From Stenocarpella maydis (lineage: Eukaryota > Ascomycota > Sordariomycetes > Diaporthales > Diaporthaceae), in assembly GCA_002270565.1 (NCBI GenBank), contig NQMI01000058.1, positions 1 to 64,000 on the forward strand: a stretch of DNA of 64,000 nucleotides, written 5' to 3'. A program made the position numbers and the translations under genes. Under the pieces are notes generated by a model. That model saw nothing but the letters and a program-made list of their open reading frames with translations, made no database searches and had not been told where the DNA came from. Below, one piece after another: positions 33,488 to 45,815 of this stretch (its first letter is position 1; each line of letters begins with the position of its first letter).

Positions 33488-36400
33488 ATGCTTTCCGCAT
33501 TCACAGCTCGGTCCATCATCGAGCTCAAGCAGAGGGACAAGTCCAAGATAGAGACGATACTTGCCTATGGTATTTGTGCTCCCCTGAAATGAGCCGTGGG
33601 AGTTCCCTTTTGCTCACACACTACTCTAGGCGACCGCGTCCTCGTCGGCCTCAACACCGGCAGTCTGCGTGTCTACCGACTAAACGATCTCGAACCCCCA
33701 TCACAACTACAAGCCCAACCTACGAATGGATCATCTAACTGCCAGCCCGATGCTGCCCCCCAGGGATCCGATACCGCCTCCCAGCAGGCCCCTGCCCCCG
33801 GCAAGCCCGCCGCGAAGAAGCCCACAGACCTCCTCCGCGAGGTCGAGAAGTTCTCCAGCCGCGCCATCGAGCAGCTCGCGATCATCAAGGAGGCCAACAC
33901 GCTGGTGTCGCTGTCCAACTACTCCATATCGCTGCACGACCTGCAGTCCTACGAGCCCATCGACGGGTGCGCCCCGCTGCCCCGCACCAAGAACGCGTCG
34001 TGCTTCGCCGTGACGAGCAACATCGTGCGGGACTCGGAGACGGGCATTCCCGAGATCATCAGCCGGATGGCGGTGGCAGTCAAGAGGCGGTTGCTCCTGT
34101 GGCGCTGGCACGAGAGCGAGCTGGCGCCCGACGTCGGCGAGGTCGTGCTGGCCGAGGCGATCCGCACCGTGACGTGGGCCAGCGCCACCAAGGTCGTCTG
34201 CGGCATGAACTCGGGCTACGTTCTGGTGGACGTCGTCTCGCACGAGGTCGAGGACGTCGTTGCCCCCGGTGCCATCGCCGGCGGCCAGGGGAACCGCTTC
34301 GGGGCCATGAGCAGCGCGGGCATGGGATACATGGGCCTCGGCGGCTACGTGCCTCGGCCGCTCGCCACGAAGCTTGCCGATGGCCAGATGCTGCTGGCCA
34401 AGGATATCAACACGCTGTTTATCACCGACGAGGGCAAGCCCCTGCCTAACAAGCGGCAGATCCCCTGGCAGAGCGCCCCCGAGAGCGTCGGATATAGCTA
34501 CCCCTACATTCTAGCCCTGCAGCCTCCGGCCAAGGGCACACTAGAGGTGCGCAACCCGGACACGCTGAGCCTCCTACAGAACATCAGCCTCCCCGGGGCA
34601 GCCAACCTGCATTTCCCCCCGCCCACGGTCAGCCTCGCACACGCGGGCAAGGGGTTCCACATCAGCAGCGAGAGGGCGGTGTGGAAGATGGACGCGACAG
34701 ACTACGACAGCCAGATCGAGGAGCTCGTCAGCTCTGGTAAATACGACGAGGCGATCAGCGTGCTGGGCATGCTCGAGGACGCACTGCTCAAGAACAAGAC
34801 CGAGACGATGAGGGAGGTCAAGATGCAGAAGGCCGAGGTGCTGTTCCGGCAGAAGAAATACCGCGAGTCCATGGACCTGTTCAACGAGGATGCGGTGCAC
34901 GCGCCGCCTGAAAGAGTGCTGCGGCTCTTCCCGAGGTCAATCGCCGGGGAGTGGTCCGGCCACAGCGAAGACAAAGATAGCGACAGCGAGTCGGAGTCGG
35001 AGGCTGACGAGACCAACGGGAAGTCATCTGAGCCACACGAGGTCGAACATACGCGTAAGGACGCCGATGGGGCTTCGATGGCTGCTGAGGAGACAATGTC
35101 CCCGACGACGATGGGGGCGGGCTTTGCCAGGATGCTACTAGGGCATCGTAGCAAACCAAAGGAGACAGATACGGCGTCGCTAGACTCGTCTGCAAAGCGA
35201 GGAGCGGACAATGACGACGCGGTGAGCGTCAAGAGCAAGTCATCAAAAGCAGGCGAAGATAGCAACGCACTTGAAGGCAAGAACCTGAAGGAGGCCGTCC
35301 TCGAGCTCCGGGGCTTCCTCGCGGGGACGCGCGCGCGACTGCAGCGCGTGTTGGATCCCGTCAGCGGCAAGCTCAAGACCAAGATGTCGCAGTCTGGCTC
35401 GAGCGAGGAAGCCCTCAAGAGCCTCATCAGCACGACGGGCGGCAGGGACGAGTCGGACGATGCGCTGGAGCACCAGCTCCAGGAGACGTTCAAGATTGTC
35501 GACACGTGCCTGTTCCGCGCGTACATGTTTTCGGCACCGACACTGGCCAGCTCGCTGTTCCGCATCCCAAACTTCTGCGACCCGGACGTGGTCAACGAGA
35601 AGCTGGTGGAGCACGACCGGTACAACGAGCTGGTGGACTTCTTCTACGGCAAGCGGCTGCACCGGCAGGCGCTGGAGCTGCTGAAGCGGTTCGGCGAGGG
35701 CGAGGAGCCCGACGAGCGCGCCCCCTCGCTGCACGGCCCGGCCAGGACGGTCGGGTACTTGCAGAACCTGCCGCCCGAGATGATCGACCTGATCCTCGAG
35801 TTCAGCGAGTGGGCGCTGCGCCGCGCGCCCGGCATGGCCATGGAGATCTTCCTGGGCGACACCGAGAACGCCGAGACGCTACCGCGCGAGAGGGTCGTGC
35901 GCTTCCTGGGGGCCATCGACGCCCGCCTCGAGGTCACGTACCTGGAGCACATCATCAACGAGCTGAACGACCTCACGCCCGAGTACCACGAGCGCCTGGT
36001 CGACCTCCTGGTGCAGCAGCTCAGGGACGGCGCCCGCGAGCGCGACGCCGAGTGGGAGAGGAACATGGGCAGGCTGCTTGGTTTCCTCAAGGAGTCGAGG
36101 CAGTATAGCCTGACAAGGGCTTTCACTCTGCTCAAGGGCGATGGTGGGTTTCCCAAGCACCTTGGACGAACTGAACCACCTTGGTACAAGATTCTGACCA
36201 TAATTCTTCTGCAGATCCAGCTTTCTATGAAGCCCAGGCGATTGTCCTGAGCAACATGGGCGAGGACAGGCAGGCGCTCATGATTTATGTCTTCAAAATA
36301 CAGGACTACCACAAGGCAGAAGAGTACGCTGGGTCGTTCCGCCACCTATCATTATCTGCATGACTGACACTGGCAATCTAGATACTGCAATCGCGTCCAC

Positions 36401-37135
36401 CTATCCAAGGAGACAGCAACAGCGAGGCCGCCGTCTTCAGGGGCGAACCCATTCAAGACACCAAGGCCCCCCCCCATGCCCGAGGAGAAGGATGAGGACT
36501 CGGGTCCATCCATATACCAGACCCTGCTGTCACTGTATCTCAACCCGCCGCCGCCACACAAGCCAAATCTCTCGCCGGCGCTCAGCCTCCTGTCCAAGCA
36601 CGGCTCCCGGCTCCCCGCAGCCTCGACGCTGTCACTGATTCCGGACACGCTGCCGGTGTCGGACCTGGAGTCGTACTTCCAGGGCCGGATCCGCTCGGCG
36701 AACTCTGCCGTCAACACGAACCGCATCATAGCAGGGCTGCGGCAGACGGAGCTGGTGGCCAGCCAGGCGCTGCTGCTCCTGGGCGAAGGCGTCCCAGGCG
36801 GGCATGGCGGGCGCAACCGCCGTGTGATCATCAGCGACGAGAGGGTGTGCGGGGTGTGCCACAAGCGTCTGGGTGGCAGCGTCGTCGCCGCGCTGCCCGA
36901 CAACTCGGTCGTGCACTACGGGTGCCTGAACCGGAGCCAGAGGGCGGTCTCGTCTGCGGGCGCCGGCGGCGTTGGGAGTTTCGGCGAGGCCGCGGGCTTC
37001 AGCGACAACGTGCGAAAGGTCTCGACGTGGTCTAATACGCCGCCGCCGGTGAGCACAACGACGGGGCCGTGGAAGACCGGGAGGAGCGGTGGAGGCTGGG
37101 GGACCACCAGCCCCCGGGCGGGATTTGACGTATGA
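33488..37135 (+). CDS. vps39: Vps39/Vam6, HOPS tethering subunit
   Basis: Four predicted exons: 33488-33569, 33630-36143, 36215-36323 and 36382-37135, giving 1,152 residues. The N-terminal third is a CNH/beta-propeller-like domain starting MLSAFTARSIIELKQRDKSK. A helical-repeat region with an acidic low-complexity insert (about residues 470-560) follows. Residues about 650-717 match the Vps39 domain 1 signature (NFCDPDVVNEKL...YNELVDFFYGK.LHRQALELL). The C-terminus carries the zinc-binding Vps39 domain 2 (ERVCGVCHKRLGG...VVHYGC, near residue 1056). The protein binds Rab7/Ypt7 in the HOPS complex and drives fusion at vacuoles and late endosomes. Each intron keeps frame and joins conserved sequence, for example AEE|YCNRVHL. 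It is slightly longer than yeast Vam6, mostly through disordered inserts. The gene is convergent with gon7, 165 nt away. Confidence 0.93.
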
Positions 37136-37300
37136 TGTGGACGGCAACGTTGTTTTTGTATGGGTGGCATGTAGTATCCGGCGCGTGTTTGAACCCCCCC
37201 GGGACGGGTGCATAGCATGGTCGAGGAGCATCTTAGCAATACCCATCGTGCTTCTTTTCTTGTTTGCCCTCCTCGCTCGGTGTAAGCAGTCTCCCCTGCT

Positions 37301-37612
37301 TCAGTCCTCTCCTCCCTGGACTTCCTCCCCGTACTGCTCTTCCTCCTTGGCGTCGTCGATGGCGGGCTTGCCGTTCGTGCCGGCATCCCTGGCCTTGTCG
37401 TCCTCCATCCTCTGGGTGAGCTCCTTGTTGACCTCGTCCTGCATGACTGCCACGGCCCTGCGCAGGTCGCTCAGGTACTTGGTCTTGTCTGGGACGGTCG
37501 GGCTCACGACGCCAGACGGTGGCGGCTGCAGTTTGTGGGCGGTGGTGAAGGGGGCATTGGTGGGGGATGAGTAGGTCCCGGTGAGGGACAGCTTCTGGTT
37601 ATTGCTGGCCAT
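37301..37612 (-). CDS. gon7: EKC/KEOPS complex subunit Gon7
   Basis: An intronless gene for 103 residues, starting in near-ideal context (CACCATGGCC). The pattern LTGTYSSPTNAPF near the N-terminus, YLSDLRRAVAVMQDEVNKEL in the middle and an acidic tail (KEEEQYGEEV) match the fungal Gon7 family. Gon7 is an accessory subunit of KEOPS, the complex that makes the t6A modification on tRNAs reading ANN codons, and in yeast it also affects telomeres. Size agrees with other Gon7 proteins. It is divergent to hbrB and convergent with vps39. Confidence 0.85.
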   Translation of the reverse strand: MASNNQKLSLTGTYSSPTNAPFTTAHKLQPPPSGVVSPTVPDKTKYLSDLRRAVAVMQDEVNKELTQRMEDDKARDAGTNGKPAIDDAKEEEQYGEEVQGGED

Positions 37613-38298
37613 GGTGGGCAGTCGGAAGAAGGCGAGGTAGATACAAAAGGAAGAGTTACCCGCCTCAGCGTTGCTGCCTTGTTGTGCGACGGGGTCAAGG
37701 GAAGAAGGCAGTAATCAATGGCAATATCAAACCTTGCAAAGCACGTCGTGCCAGTGTGAACCATACCACTAAGCTTTTGAGGGCTGAATAGTGGGGTAAG
37801 GCGTGTTGAGCAGCAGCGGGCAGGGCAGCAGGGGTGAACACCAAGGAATTGGTGGTGGGATGCGGGATCCCTTGGCTCGTCTGGACCACTTTACAAGGGG
37901 CTAAATGGGTGAGGAGCGGCTGGTTGGCAGCCCCCCAAGACCACACGGACAGGTTGGCCGCCTCGTACGCACGACGACCAGGACCAGGACCGGGAACTAG
38001 GACTCCTCCAACCACCGCGGCTAATCAGGCCTGGGAAGGCGGGCGGGCGGGCGGACGACTAAGTAGGAACAGGACCTCACCTCTTCCTTCGTATCTACCT
38101 GGGCCATGCGAGTCCCATCCCCCTCCTCCTTTTATCTTTTTTGTGTTCGAGCCAGCGAGCGACCATCAAGCGGCCCCAGTGGTCGATCTGCACACCCGCG
38201 GACAGCCCTGCGCCCGATGCACCGAGGCATAGGCCAGGACGTCGAGGCGAGACACTGGTGATCCGGGACGAACCGTCGCGCCCAATGCCTGGGATCTG
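37613..38298. promoter_or_regulatory. Divergent upstream region of gon7 and hbrB
   Basis: About 690 nt separating the two divergent start codons, so it should contain both promoters. No named motif is recognised. A tandem GGCGGGC string lies near 38038-38052. Confidence 0.5.
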
Positions 38299-41225
38299 AT
38301 GCCCACCGGCCAAGATGTAACAGCTCCCCTCGCAGGCATCCGTCCCGACCGCCGCCCACGCGAGAACAAGATGCAGCCAGCACGTCCCCAGCTGGGGGGT
38401 GGCAGGGCCCCTGGGAGCTTCGCGCCCCTGCCTCGAAACGAGCCGAGCCAGGGCAGCAGCACATTCAACACCAACACAAACCCAAACGCCGCCGGCAGCA
38501 GCTCTGGTGCCAGCAACAACACTATTAACAACAGGAGTCCCGGCGACCCGCAGGCCTACTACTCGCCGAGTTCTAATGCTGCCGCCGCTGCCGCCACCGC
38601 CGCCTCTGCAGACCTGCCACCACCTCCGCGGCCGCGCGTGCGACGGGTGGAATCATCATCAAGCGAAGACTCCCTCTCCACACATATCGCGAAAGCACGC
38701 AGTCCTACGTCACAGTACAACCCACAGTTCCCACAGCAGGCACCGTCGCCAGTGTTCACGACCGCCCACTCCAACTCGAGCACCGCCAGCCTGCAAAACT
38801 TCTCCCGCCCGACCCCCTCGCCCCTCGCCAACGCCGCCGCTGCCACCGTCGCAGCGAGATCAGTGGCCGGCAGCCATGACCCACAATTCCGCAACGCTTC
38901 GCCTCTGACCCTCCCTCCGTCCACCGCGAGCAACACCGGCATGAGCAGACCTCTGGGCCACTCGCGCAAGCACTCGCAGAACGCCGGTGCCTTCGAGCCC
39001 TCCTTGCCCTCCATCTCCACTTCAAATCTATCATCCTACGGCGCCATGTCTCAGCAATCGCCCAGCCAGCGCGACCTCCCCGTGAGCCACATTGCAGCGC
39101 AGGCGGCCGTCCTGAGCCACCAGCAGTCGCAGCAGATGCTGGCACATTCGAGGCAGCGCTCGCAGACAGTCCCCACGCCGAGCGATCACTACGAAGTCCC
39201 ACAGCCCACCGGGAAGAGAGGTAGCGGTCAGCTGAACCCCCCGGTACTGAGCCTGACAGAGGCGAGCGCGCCGAGGGAGACGGGATTTGGCAGCCTGGGA
39301 TATCACAATGGGCTGCTCGGGAGCAATGCTGCCACCACCGCTGCCAACGTGGTCTTCCCTCGGTCCGGACAGACATCGCCGATATCGAGCCAGGCACAAC
39401 CCCTGCCTCCACCGCCGCCGCCGCCCCTGCCGGAAAAGAAGCCCGAGAAGTCGTCCAAGGTGAAGCTGTTCTCTCGGCCCGGCAAGATCGGAACCAAGGG
39501 AGAGTCGAAGGACAAGCCGCTACCAAGCCCGAGCAAGATCGGGTCGGCCCTATCTGCCCTGCAGCGGGCCAACTTCAGCACTACCAGTCTGGACTCTACG
39601 GGCCAGTCCTTTTATAACATGGCGAATGCCTCATCGGCGACGATCCGACCCGCCGACCCGCCCGCTGAGAAAGAAGCGAAGGAGAAGAAACACCACTTTT
39701 TGTCCAGGCAGAGGATCAAGCCCAAGGACAAGGATGACTACCACCTGCAGCTGTCATCTGCGGCGAGCAACTCGCGGCCAACGGACCCAAGCGCCCCGAG
39801 TAGTATATATAACTTCAACGTGCCATCTAGCCCTGGTCCGAACTCCAGCGCGTTTAACTCGGGCGCATTCAAGAATATAAGTGGTCTAGACCTACGACAT
39901 GGTGGGCGAGCCCTGAGACACGGCCGCAAGGAGGAGAAGGCCGAAATAAATGAACCCATCGGCATCCCGAACGATTGGGCCGGGCCAGCAAGCCTAGGGT
40001 CCATGAGCGCACACCCCATGTACCAGGAGCCCATTGACTCGGCAAAGTATGGCCTCAACAGCATGTCAATGGATGATGCCTGGCCGTACCTGAGAGCGAA
40101 GCTCCTCGTCATCTTCGAGGCTGAGGAGCTCAAGCTACCGATCGAGGACTTCAACCGCGTGGTGGTGTTGCACCTTCAGTACTGCATACAACGGCGGTCC
40201 CCGCATATGGTGTTGGAGGATCTCCGCAGCCTGCTGCAGACGGGCTTCCTCAGCCTCGACCGGGGTCTCCTCAAGGGCGCCGAAGACCGGATGATACCCG
40301 CCCTGGTAGACGCTTGGATGGCGGTGTTCACACACATCACACCTTACCTACAAGCTGTCTTCCTGCCCCTGGACCAAGAGTTCGCCGGCAACGGGACGCT
40401 CATGACGCCGGAGCAGGCCCGCGACTTCTGGGGCGGCGTGATAGCCGGCTCACCGGCGGGCGACGGCAACATCCAGCTTGCGCCGGCGTCGTCGGTGCTC
40501 GACATACGGACCATAGTGCTCACGAGCTTCCGGGACGTGGTGATCCTGCCGCGGTACGAGAAGCTCAAGACCATGTTCTCGCGGCTGTCGCTCGAGTTCC
40601 TGCCGGGCATGGCCCTCGCGAGCCCGATGCCAACGGATGGCTTCATGTCCACCTCGCCCGGGGCCGAGTCCGCGCCGGGCCTGCCGTACATGCCGCAGCC
40701 GAGGCCCAGCACGGCCATGTCTCTGGACCCGTCCACGGCAAGCTACAATTCGACGTCGACGACGCTGCTGGGCGACCTGGCGGCTGGCGGGCGCAGCCGG
40801 GGCCTGTCCAACGTCTCGTTCGCGTCGAGCGGCGCGCACAGCAACGGCGGGTCCGACTGCCTGAACATGTCGTCGGCGCACTCGCTGCGGCCCCCGAAGC
40901 TGACGCCGGGTGCCAGCAGCCTCAGCCNGGGGGGGGCGGGCCGGGGTCCTCGTCGACGTCGCTGCTGGGGCTGTCGCTCCGGGAGCAGAACGTCGAGGAC
41001 AGCAAGCAGGTCACCGAGATGGTGGGGAGGATGCTGCAGTGCATGAGCGTGCTGGCGGGGACGGGCCAGGGAGGGGACGAGGGCACGACCATGGTGCAGG
41101 AGCTGAGCCGGCTGCTGAAGCTCAACTGGCTGGGCCGGGGCCGCACGGGCAGGAACAGGAGGGGCATCGTCGGCGGGCGGGTCGCGAGGGGGAACGGCAA
41201 CCGCGAGGAGATCAGCGTCTCTTAG
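38299..41225 (+). CDS. hbrB: HbrB/Bit61-like TORC2 subunit (frame broken at an N)
   Basis: About 975 residues if one missing base is restored at the ambiguous N at 40928. The N-terminal 580 residues are disordered (Ser, Pro, Ala, Gln), with a polyproline stretch (PPPPPPPPLPEKKPEKSSK) near residue 370. Residues about 590-770 form the HbrB domain (WPYLRAKLLVIFEAEELKLP, VVVLHLQYCIQRRSP, ITPYLQAVFLPLD, FRDVVILPRYEKL), shared by fungal HbrB, yeast Bit61/Bit2 and animal PRR5. These proteins bind the TORC2 kinase complex and influence polarised growth. The frame before the N ends in non-coding-like sequence, whereas the frame one base over continues with a helical tail (SLREQNVEDSKQVTEMVG) to TAG at 41225. 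ATG 38299 has a weak context; ATG 38371 (AAGATG) is a plausible alternative start. Confidence 0.85.
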
Positions 41226-44200
41226 GAGACTCGGGGCTGGCCTGTGCCCTACGGGCCATACCCGTTGTACGACTACGTTTGGAGTTGGCTGTGTGGGGTT
41301 GTGCTTTGCATGGTTTTGACCAGGGAAAAGAGGGGACAGGACGGCATCTGTCTTTGCTGCGAGGCGCATAGGAGCACACACATGGGGACATACATAACCT
41401 TCGGTTGAAAGGCTGCTCTTGGTTGGGGAAAAGACACAATGTGATTGTTGGATCAGGTCACGTATTTATTGTCATGTCTGCATAGCCATACAAGAATGAT
41501 AGGTACAGCAACGACGGGCTAGACTTAAGGATCCCAGCCTCCTGGCATCAACGCACTTGTACACTTCATAGGACATGAGACACCAAAACCACCGCCAAGC
41601 GGCCCAGTTGAGCCTACAAAACTATGAAGTCGGTCAGCACATGTTTTGTTGACAACAGTGGCAGTTTCAAGAAAGAGAATATGTGTTTGTTGATCAATCA
41701 GACATCCAAGGAAGAATTGCCTCTCATCTGTTCACCTATAGGCTTGAATGGGAACTCGAGTGGAAACTGCGAACGTTGTTGGAAATTTCATCATGCGATC
41801 CAAAGGGGGGGGGGACTGGTAAATAAATAAAAAAATAAGAAAAGTGTTTTCATACGAACCTTAGCTTTGTGGCGTGTCGTGTGAAGTGCTGGCTGTTGAG
41901 GTTAGCATTTCATCACGTCGGGGTATTTGTAGCAAGTCGAAGAAAAGGCAGTCGTTTCCTGTGATTTCGCGATGTCAGCATGGGAAACACGCGTGCTGGG
42001 TATATCTCGCGCGCAAAACACGAGGGAGAAGAAAGAATTGAGGTCCTTCATAGATTCAGACAGAAAATACTGGCTAGTAACAGGTATCGTCAAGAGCGCT
42101 TGCGAAGGCGCCTGCGAGGGAACCCGAACAGACTAGGTTTCTTCAGGGTCGATTCAGTTGGGAAAAGAAGACGTTTGCTTGAAGTTGTCATCAAATGAAG
42201 GGAGGGGAGTTTTGTCGCCGTGAGAAAGGCGGATAAAAGAGCGCGAGGCCTACCTGTTTATATTTTTGCTGGCGTCCTGCCTCCCCCCACCCCCCTCATC
42301 GAGCGAAGGAAGCAACGCAGGCACGCGCAGGGGATCTTCATAAAAGCATGGTACTGCTGATCATGGTGATGCTTTGCCCGCTGTGCGCATGTGCGCGTGC
42401 TCTTGGATGTTTTATGGGGGGGGGGGGGGGACAGGACGTCGCGTCGTGTGTGAGCGTGTGTGTCGGCGAGGACAAAGGGAGAGGTGTAAAGATATGGTGC
42501 CGCGATGAGGCTGAAAATTTTATAGCATTGGGGGGGCCCTTTGTGGAGGTCGAGGGAAAATCTCGGCCCCGGGCGTCTCTCTACTAAGTACTAGCGCTGC
42601 GCGATTGTCATGCCCACCCTGCTGATCTCGGCCGGCATTGGCTGGGCCGGAAGCCTGTCGGGCCGCGTTGGTGTCTGCTGGGGAGAGGCTGAAGTCGGTC
42701 AGTCAGTCAGTCAGTCAGTCAGTCAGTCAGTCATCAGCCTGGCTGTCAGTCTGCGCTGCACTAGTCCGTAGATTACTCGCAACACTAGTTAGATGCATCA
42801 GACGGTGAAAGTGCATATCAGGAGACGGCGGCACTAGCGCGGCTGTCAGGAGCCCAAACGGATCTCATCATTGTCCAGGGTACCCGGGCGGCCCTGGTGC
42901 CGTCCATTCTATTCTACCAAGTATGGGAGAGCTTGGTTCCGCGAGAGCGACTGGTCATGGCTGCCGCCGCGGTCAGCAGCAGGGTAAGCTCCGTCTACCT
43001 CAGCACCACGAGCTCGGGTCGGTCGGCACAAGGCTGCTCCCGGCCAGTCCGCGGCCGGACGGGCAGAGGGAGAGCGAGCTGTGGATGAGAGACTGTCGGA
43101 GATTTGTCTGCTCTGGTGCGTTGGACCGCGACCATATGTGACGGTCGGTCAGGAGGAGAGAGCGAGCGAGCGAGCAAGCAAGAGAGAGGGAGAGGGACCG
43201 GCATCACGAGAGCCCGTGCCTGTGCCTTGGGCTGCGGGGAGAGCCGTGGTCTATGAGTGGACAGGCTGAACAGGCCAGGGAGTTCTGAGACGGCAGACGG
43301 GTTGATTTGGGCCCCTTTTCCTGCATACAACTAAACTCTGCTGCCCACCCATCCACCCAGTGTCGTCTTGTTGCCACTATTGTCAAGACGAATTGTGCGA
43401 CGACTTGATTGTGCATGTCCAGGCCAGTCCGGAAGGCCTTCTCAACTGGAGTAGAGCAGAGGGGGTCTGGTGCTCTTGTCTCTGTCCCGGGATCACGGGT
43501 TCTGCTCTCTCTCTCTCCCTGTATGCGCACTCCAAAACTAAAAGGAGTTGTTTTTGTATTCCCGTGCCTATGCCTTTTTTCCTTGCCCCGTAAGGCTATG
43601 GCAGGTGAGCTGAGCAGCAGCAGTGGCAATCTGACATGGACTACAAGCCCCGGGGTATATGCATGATACATGTATTGATATTCGATTGGGTAACCGTCAG
43701 CTATCCATCCGCCCATCGGATTTTTGGGGGTCCTTGGCCGTTCCCCACCCTAATCGCCTTTTTTTGGAGCACCACGTTGTTGCAAGCCGCAAGAGGGTCC
43801 CCTCCTAATCTTGTTGCTTGTCCCCGTCCCTCCTTGCTCCGTCTGCATGTCAGTCTGACTGCACTGCACCCCCGTTGTCCCCCTGGCAGCTCTGCCTGTC
43901 CGTCTCTCTGTCTTGTCCCCAGTCCCAGTCCCCCCCATCCATTCCCACCAGCCCAGCCCAGACACGTCGATCTGCTGCACCAGCCTCGACAGTCGACGTC
44001 CTCCTGCCTGCTGCTGCTGCTGCTGCTGCTGCCGCCGCCGCACCTGTACCTGAACCTGCGACTGCAACTCGGTGCGCCTCTGGGAATCCCACCAGGCTTA
44101 CTTGGTTGGACTTGCTGCCACCTGCACTTGCACCGCACCTCTGCTGCCCACCGCCTCCCGCCCACTCTCCCTCCCACTCCACGACCGCTCGGCTTCAAAA

Positions 44201-44855
44201 CAGCCTTGCTGTGTTGTGCTGTCGTGTCGCCTCGCTCGGCCCTCCGCTGCTCTCTCCTCGTCCCCACTTGCTGCACCGGCCTGGGCAATTGCAAATCACA
44301 CACTTCTTCAGGGTGCAGCACCACGGCACGCCCTCTTGTCCTATTATTATTATTGCCTACTCTGCCCCAGGCACTCAATCAACCAGATCTGGTCCCCCTC
44401 CCAACGTCCGTCACCCAACCCGCCGTCTGTCCGTTTGATTCCCGCCCTCTTACCTTATCCATCCCTCCTTGCTCGTTCGGGTTGGACCCGGCCCTGCCAA
44501 CCCGCATCCTCGTCCACCTTCGACATAACCCGCGGCGATCACTTGCTCCTCGCGCCGCCCTCCTTCTTTGCCTCGCGACTGTGCCGACGATCCTCCGCGA
44601 CCGCCTCCCACAGTCCCCGTCGCATCGACGCGACCCGCCGCAGCACGCCCCGGCCCGTGTCCGCCATTTGATCTTGGTGCTGGTGACCTGCCGCCTGCTG
44701 AGAAAGGAAGAAAGGGAAAAAGAGGTCGGCTCCGGTCCCTCCAATCGCCGTCTCCAGCGTCCTGTCCCCTTCGCCTCCTGCACGAGCCAGCGCATGCGAT
44801 TCTTGAGACATCAGGATAGGCACAACGTCCACACCCACGCCGCGGAGGGTCGAAG
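41226..44855. other. Long upstream region and leader of ptaB
   Basis: 3.6 kb without a supported gene. It holds a G-run at 42416-42430, a (GTCA)9 microsatellite at 42698-42733, and from about 43800 to 44855 a C/T-rich tract suited to a long 5' leader. A 407-codon frame at 43636-44859 lies in this tract but reads as Pro/Leu/Ser low complexity, has no family resemblance and overlaps the true start. Long, complex promoters are common for developmental regulators. Confidence 0.5.
42698..42733. repeat. (GTCA)9 microsatellite
   Basis: Nine uninterrupted tetranucleotide units in the ptaB upstream region. Directly visible. Confidence 0.95.
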
Positions 44856-45761
44856 ATGATGGCAAGCATGCAGGTGCCGCAGAACTTCCCACACCCTGGC
44901 GGCATGCAGCACCCCGGTGTCCCTCCCGGCCATCATATGGCTCCAGGCATGGCTCACAATCCCAGCCAGCCCGGCTCCCAGCCCGGAATTCCACACCACC
45001 TCACTCACCCGATGGCCGTGTCCGGCGCTGGCGGCCAGGTAAATCCAGCCCTCATGGGCGCCGGAATGCCTCCTGGTGCAAACGCACACGCCATGCAGCA
45101 TTTGAATCCCAACGTCCAGCACATGTTCCCCCAGCAGCCCGTGACCCAGATGAACTGTGAGTGGCCTGGTGTGCGCAACAAGCCTCGCAACCACCCCCCC
45201 CCCACTTTCCTCCCGCCCTCTCATTGCGCCTGGGCTGACCTCAATCGCCTCAGATGCAGCCGCACAACAGCAAATGCAACAACAGCGCCTCCAGGCACTG
45301 CAACAGCAGCAGAGACAGATGATGGCGCAGCAGATGTACGGTAACATGCCGGGAGGTATGCAGATGATGGGCAATATGCAGATCAACCCAGCGCAGATGG
45401 CACAGTTCCAGGCGATGCAGCAGCGGCAGATGGCCGCCCGCCAACAGCAGGGGCCAAACGCGCAGCAACAACAGGTAAGCTCGCACCATCGTTATCACGA
45501 CCCGACCACTCCTCTCTACACGTCGCAAGCCGTCTGACCCATCGGCATTCATAGGCCCTCCTCGCGGCTCAGCAGCAGCAGCTGATACAACAACACCATC
45601 AACAACAGCAGGCCGCGAATCAGCAAATGGCTCAGGGGCAGCACCCCAACCAGCCTGGCCACATGAACCCCCAGCAAATCAATCTCGCCCAGCTCCAAGC
45701 AATGCAGCAGGCTCACCAGGCCCAGCAGGCCCAGGCTCAGCAGCAGCAGCAGCAGCAGGCT

Positions 45762-45815
<54 letters not shown>

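Noticed and set aside
43636..44859. 407-codon plus-strand frame before ptaB
   Set aside because: It is Pro/Leu/Ser low complexity from a C/T-rich leader, has no family resemblance, and runs into the true ptaB start.
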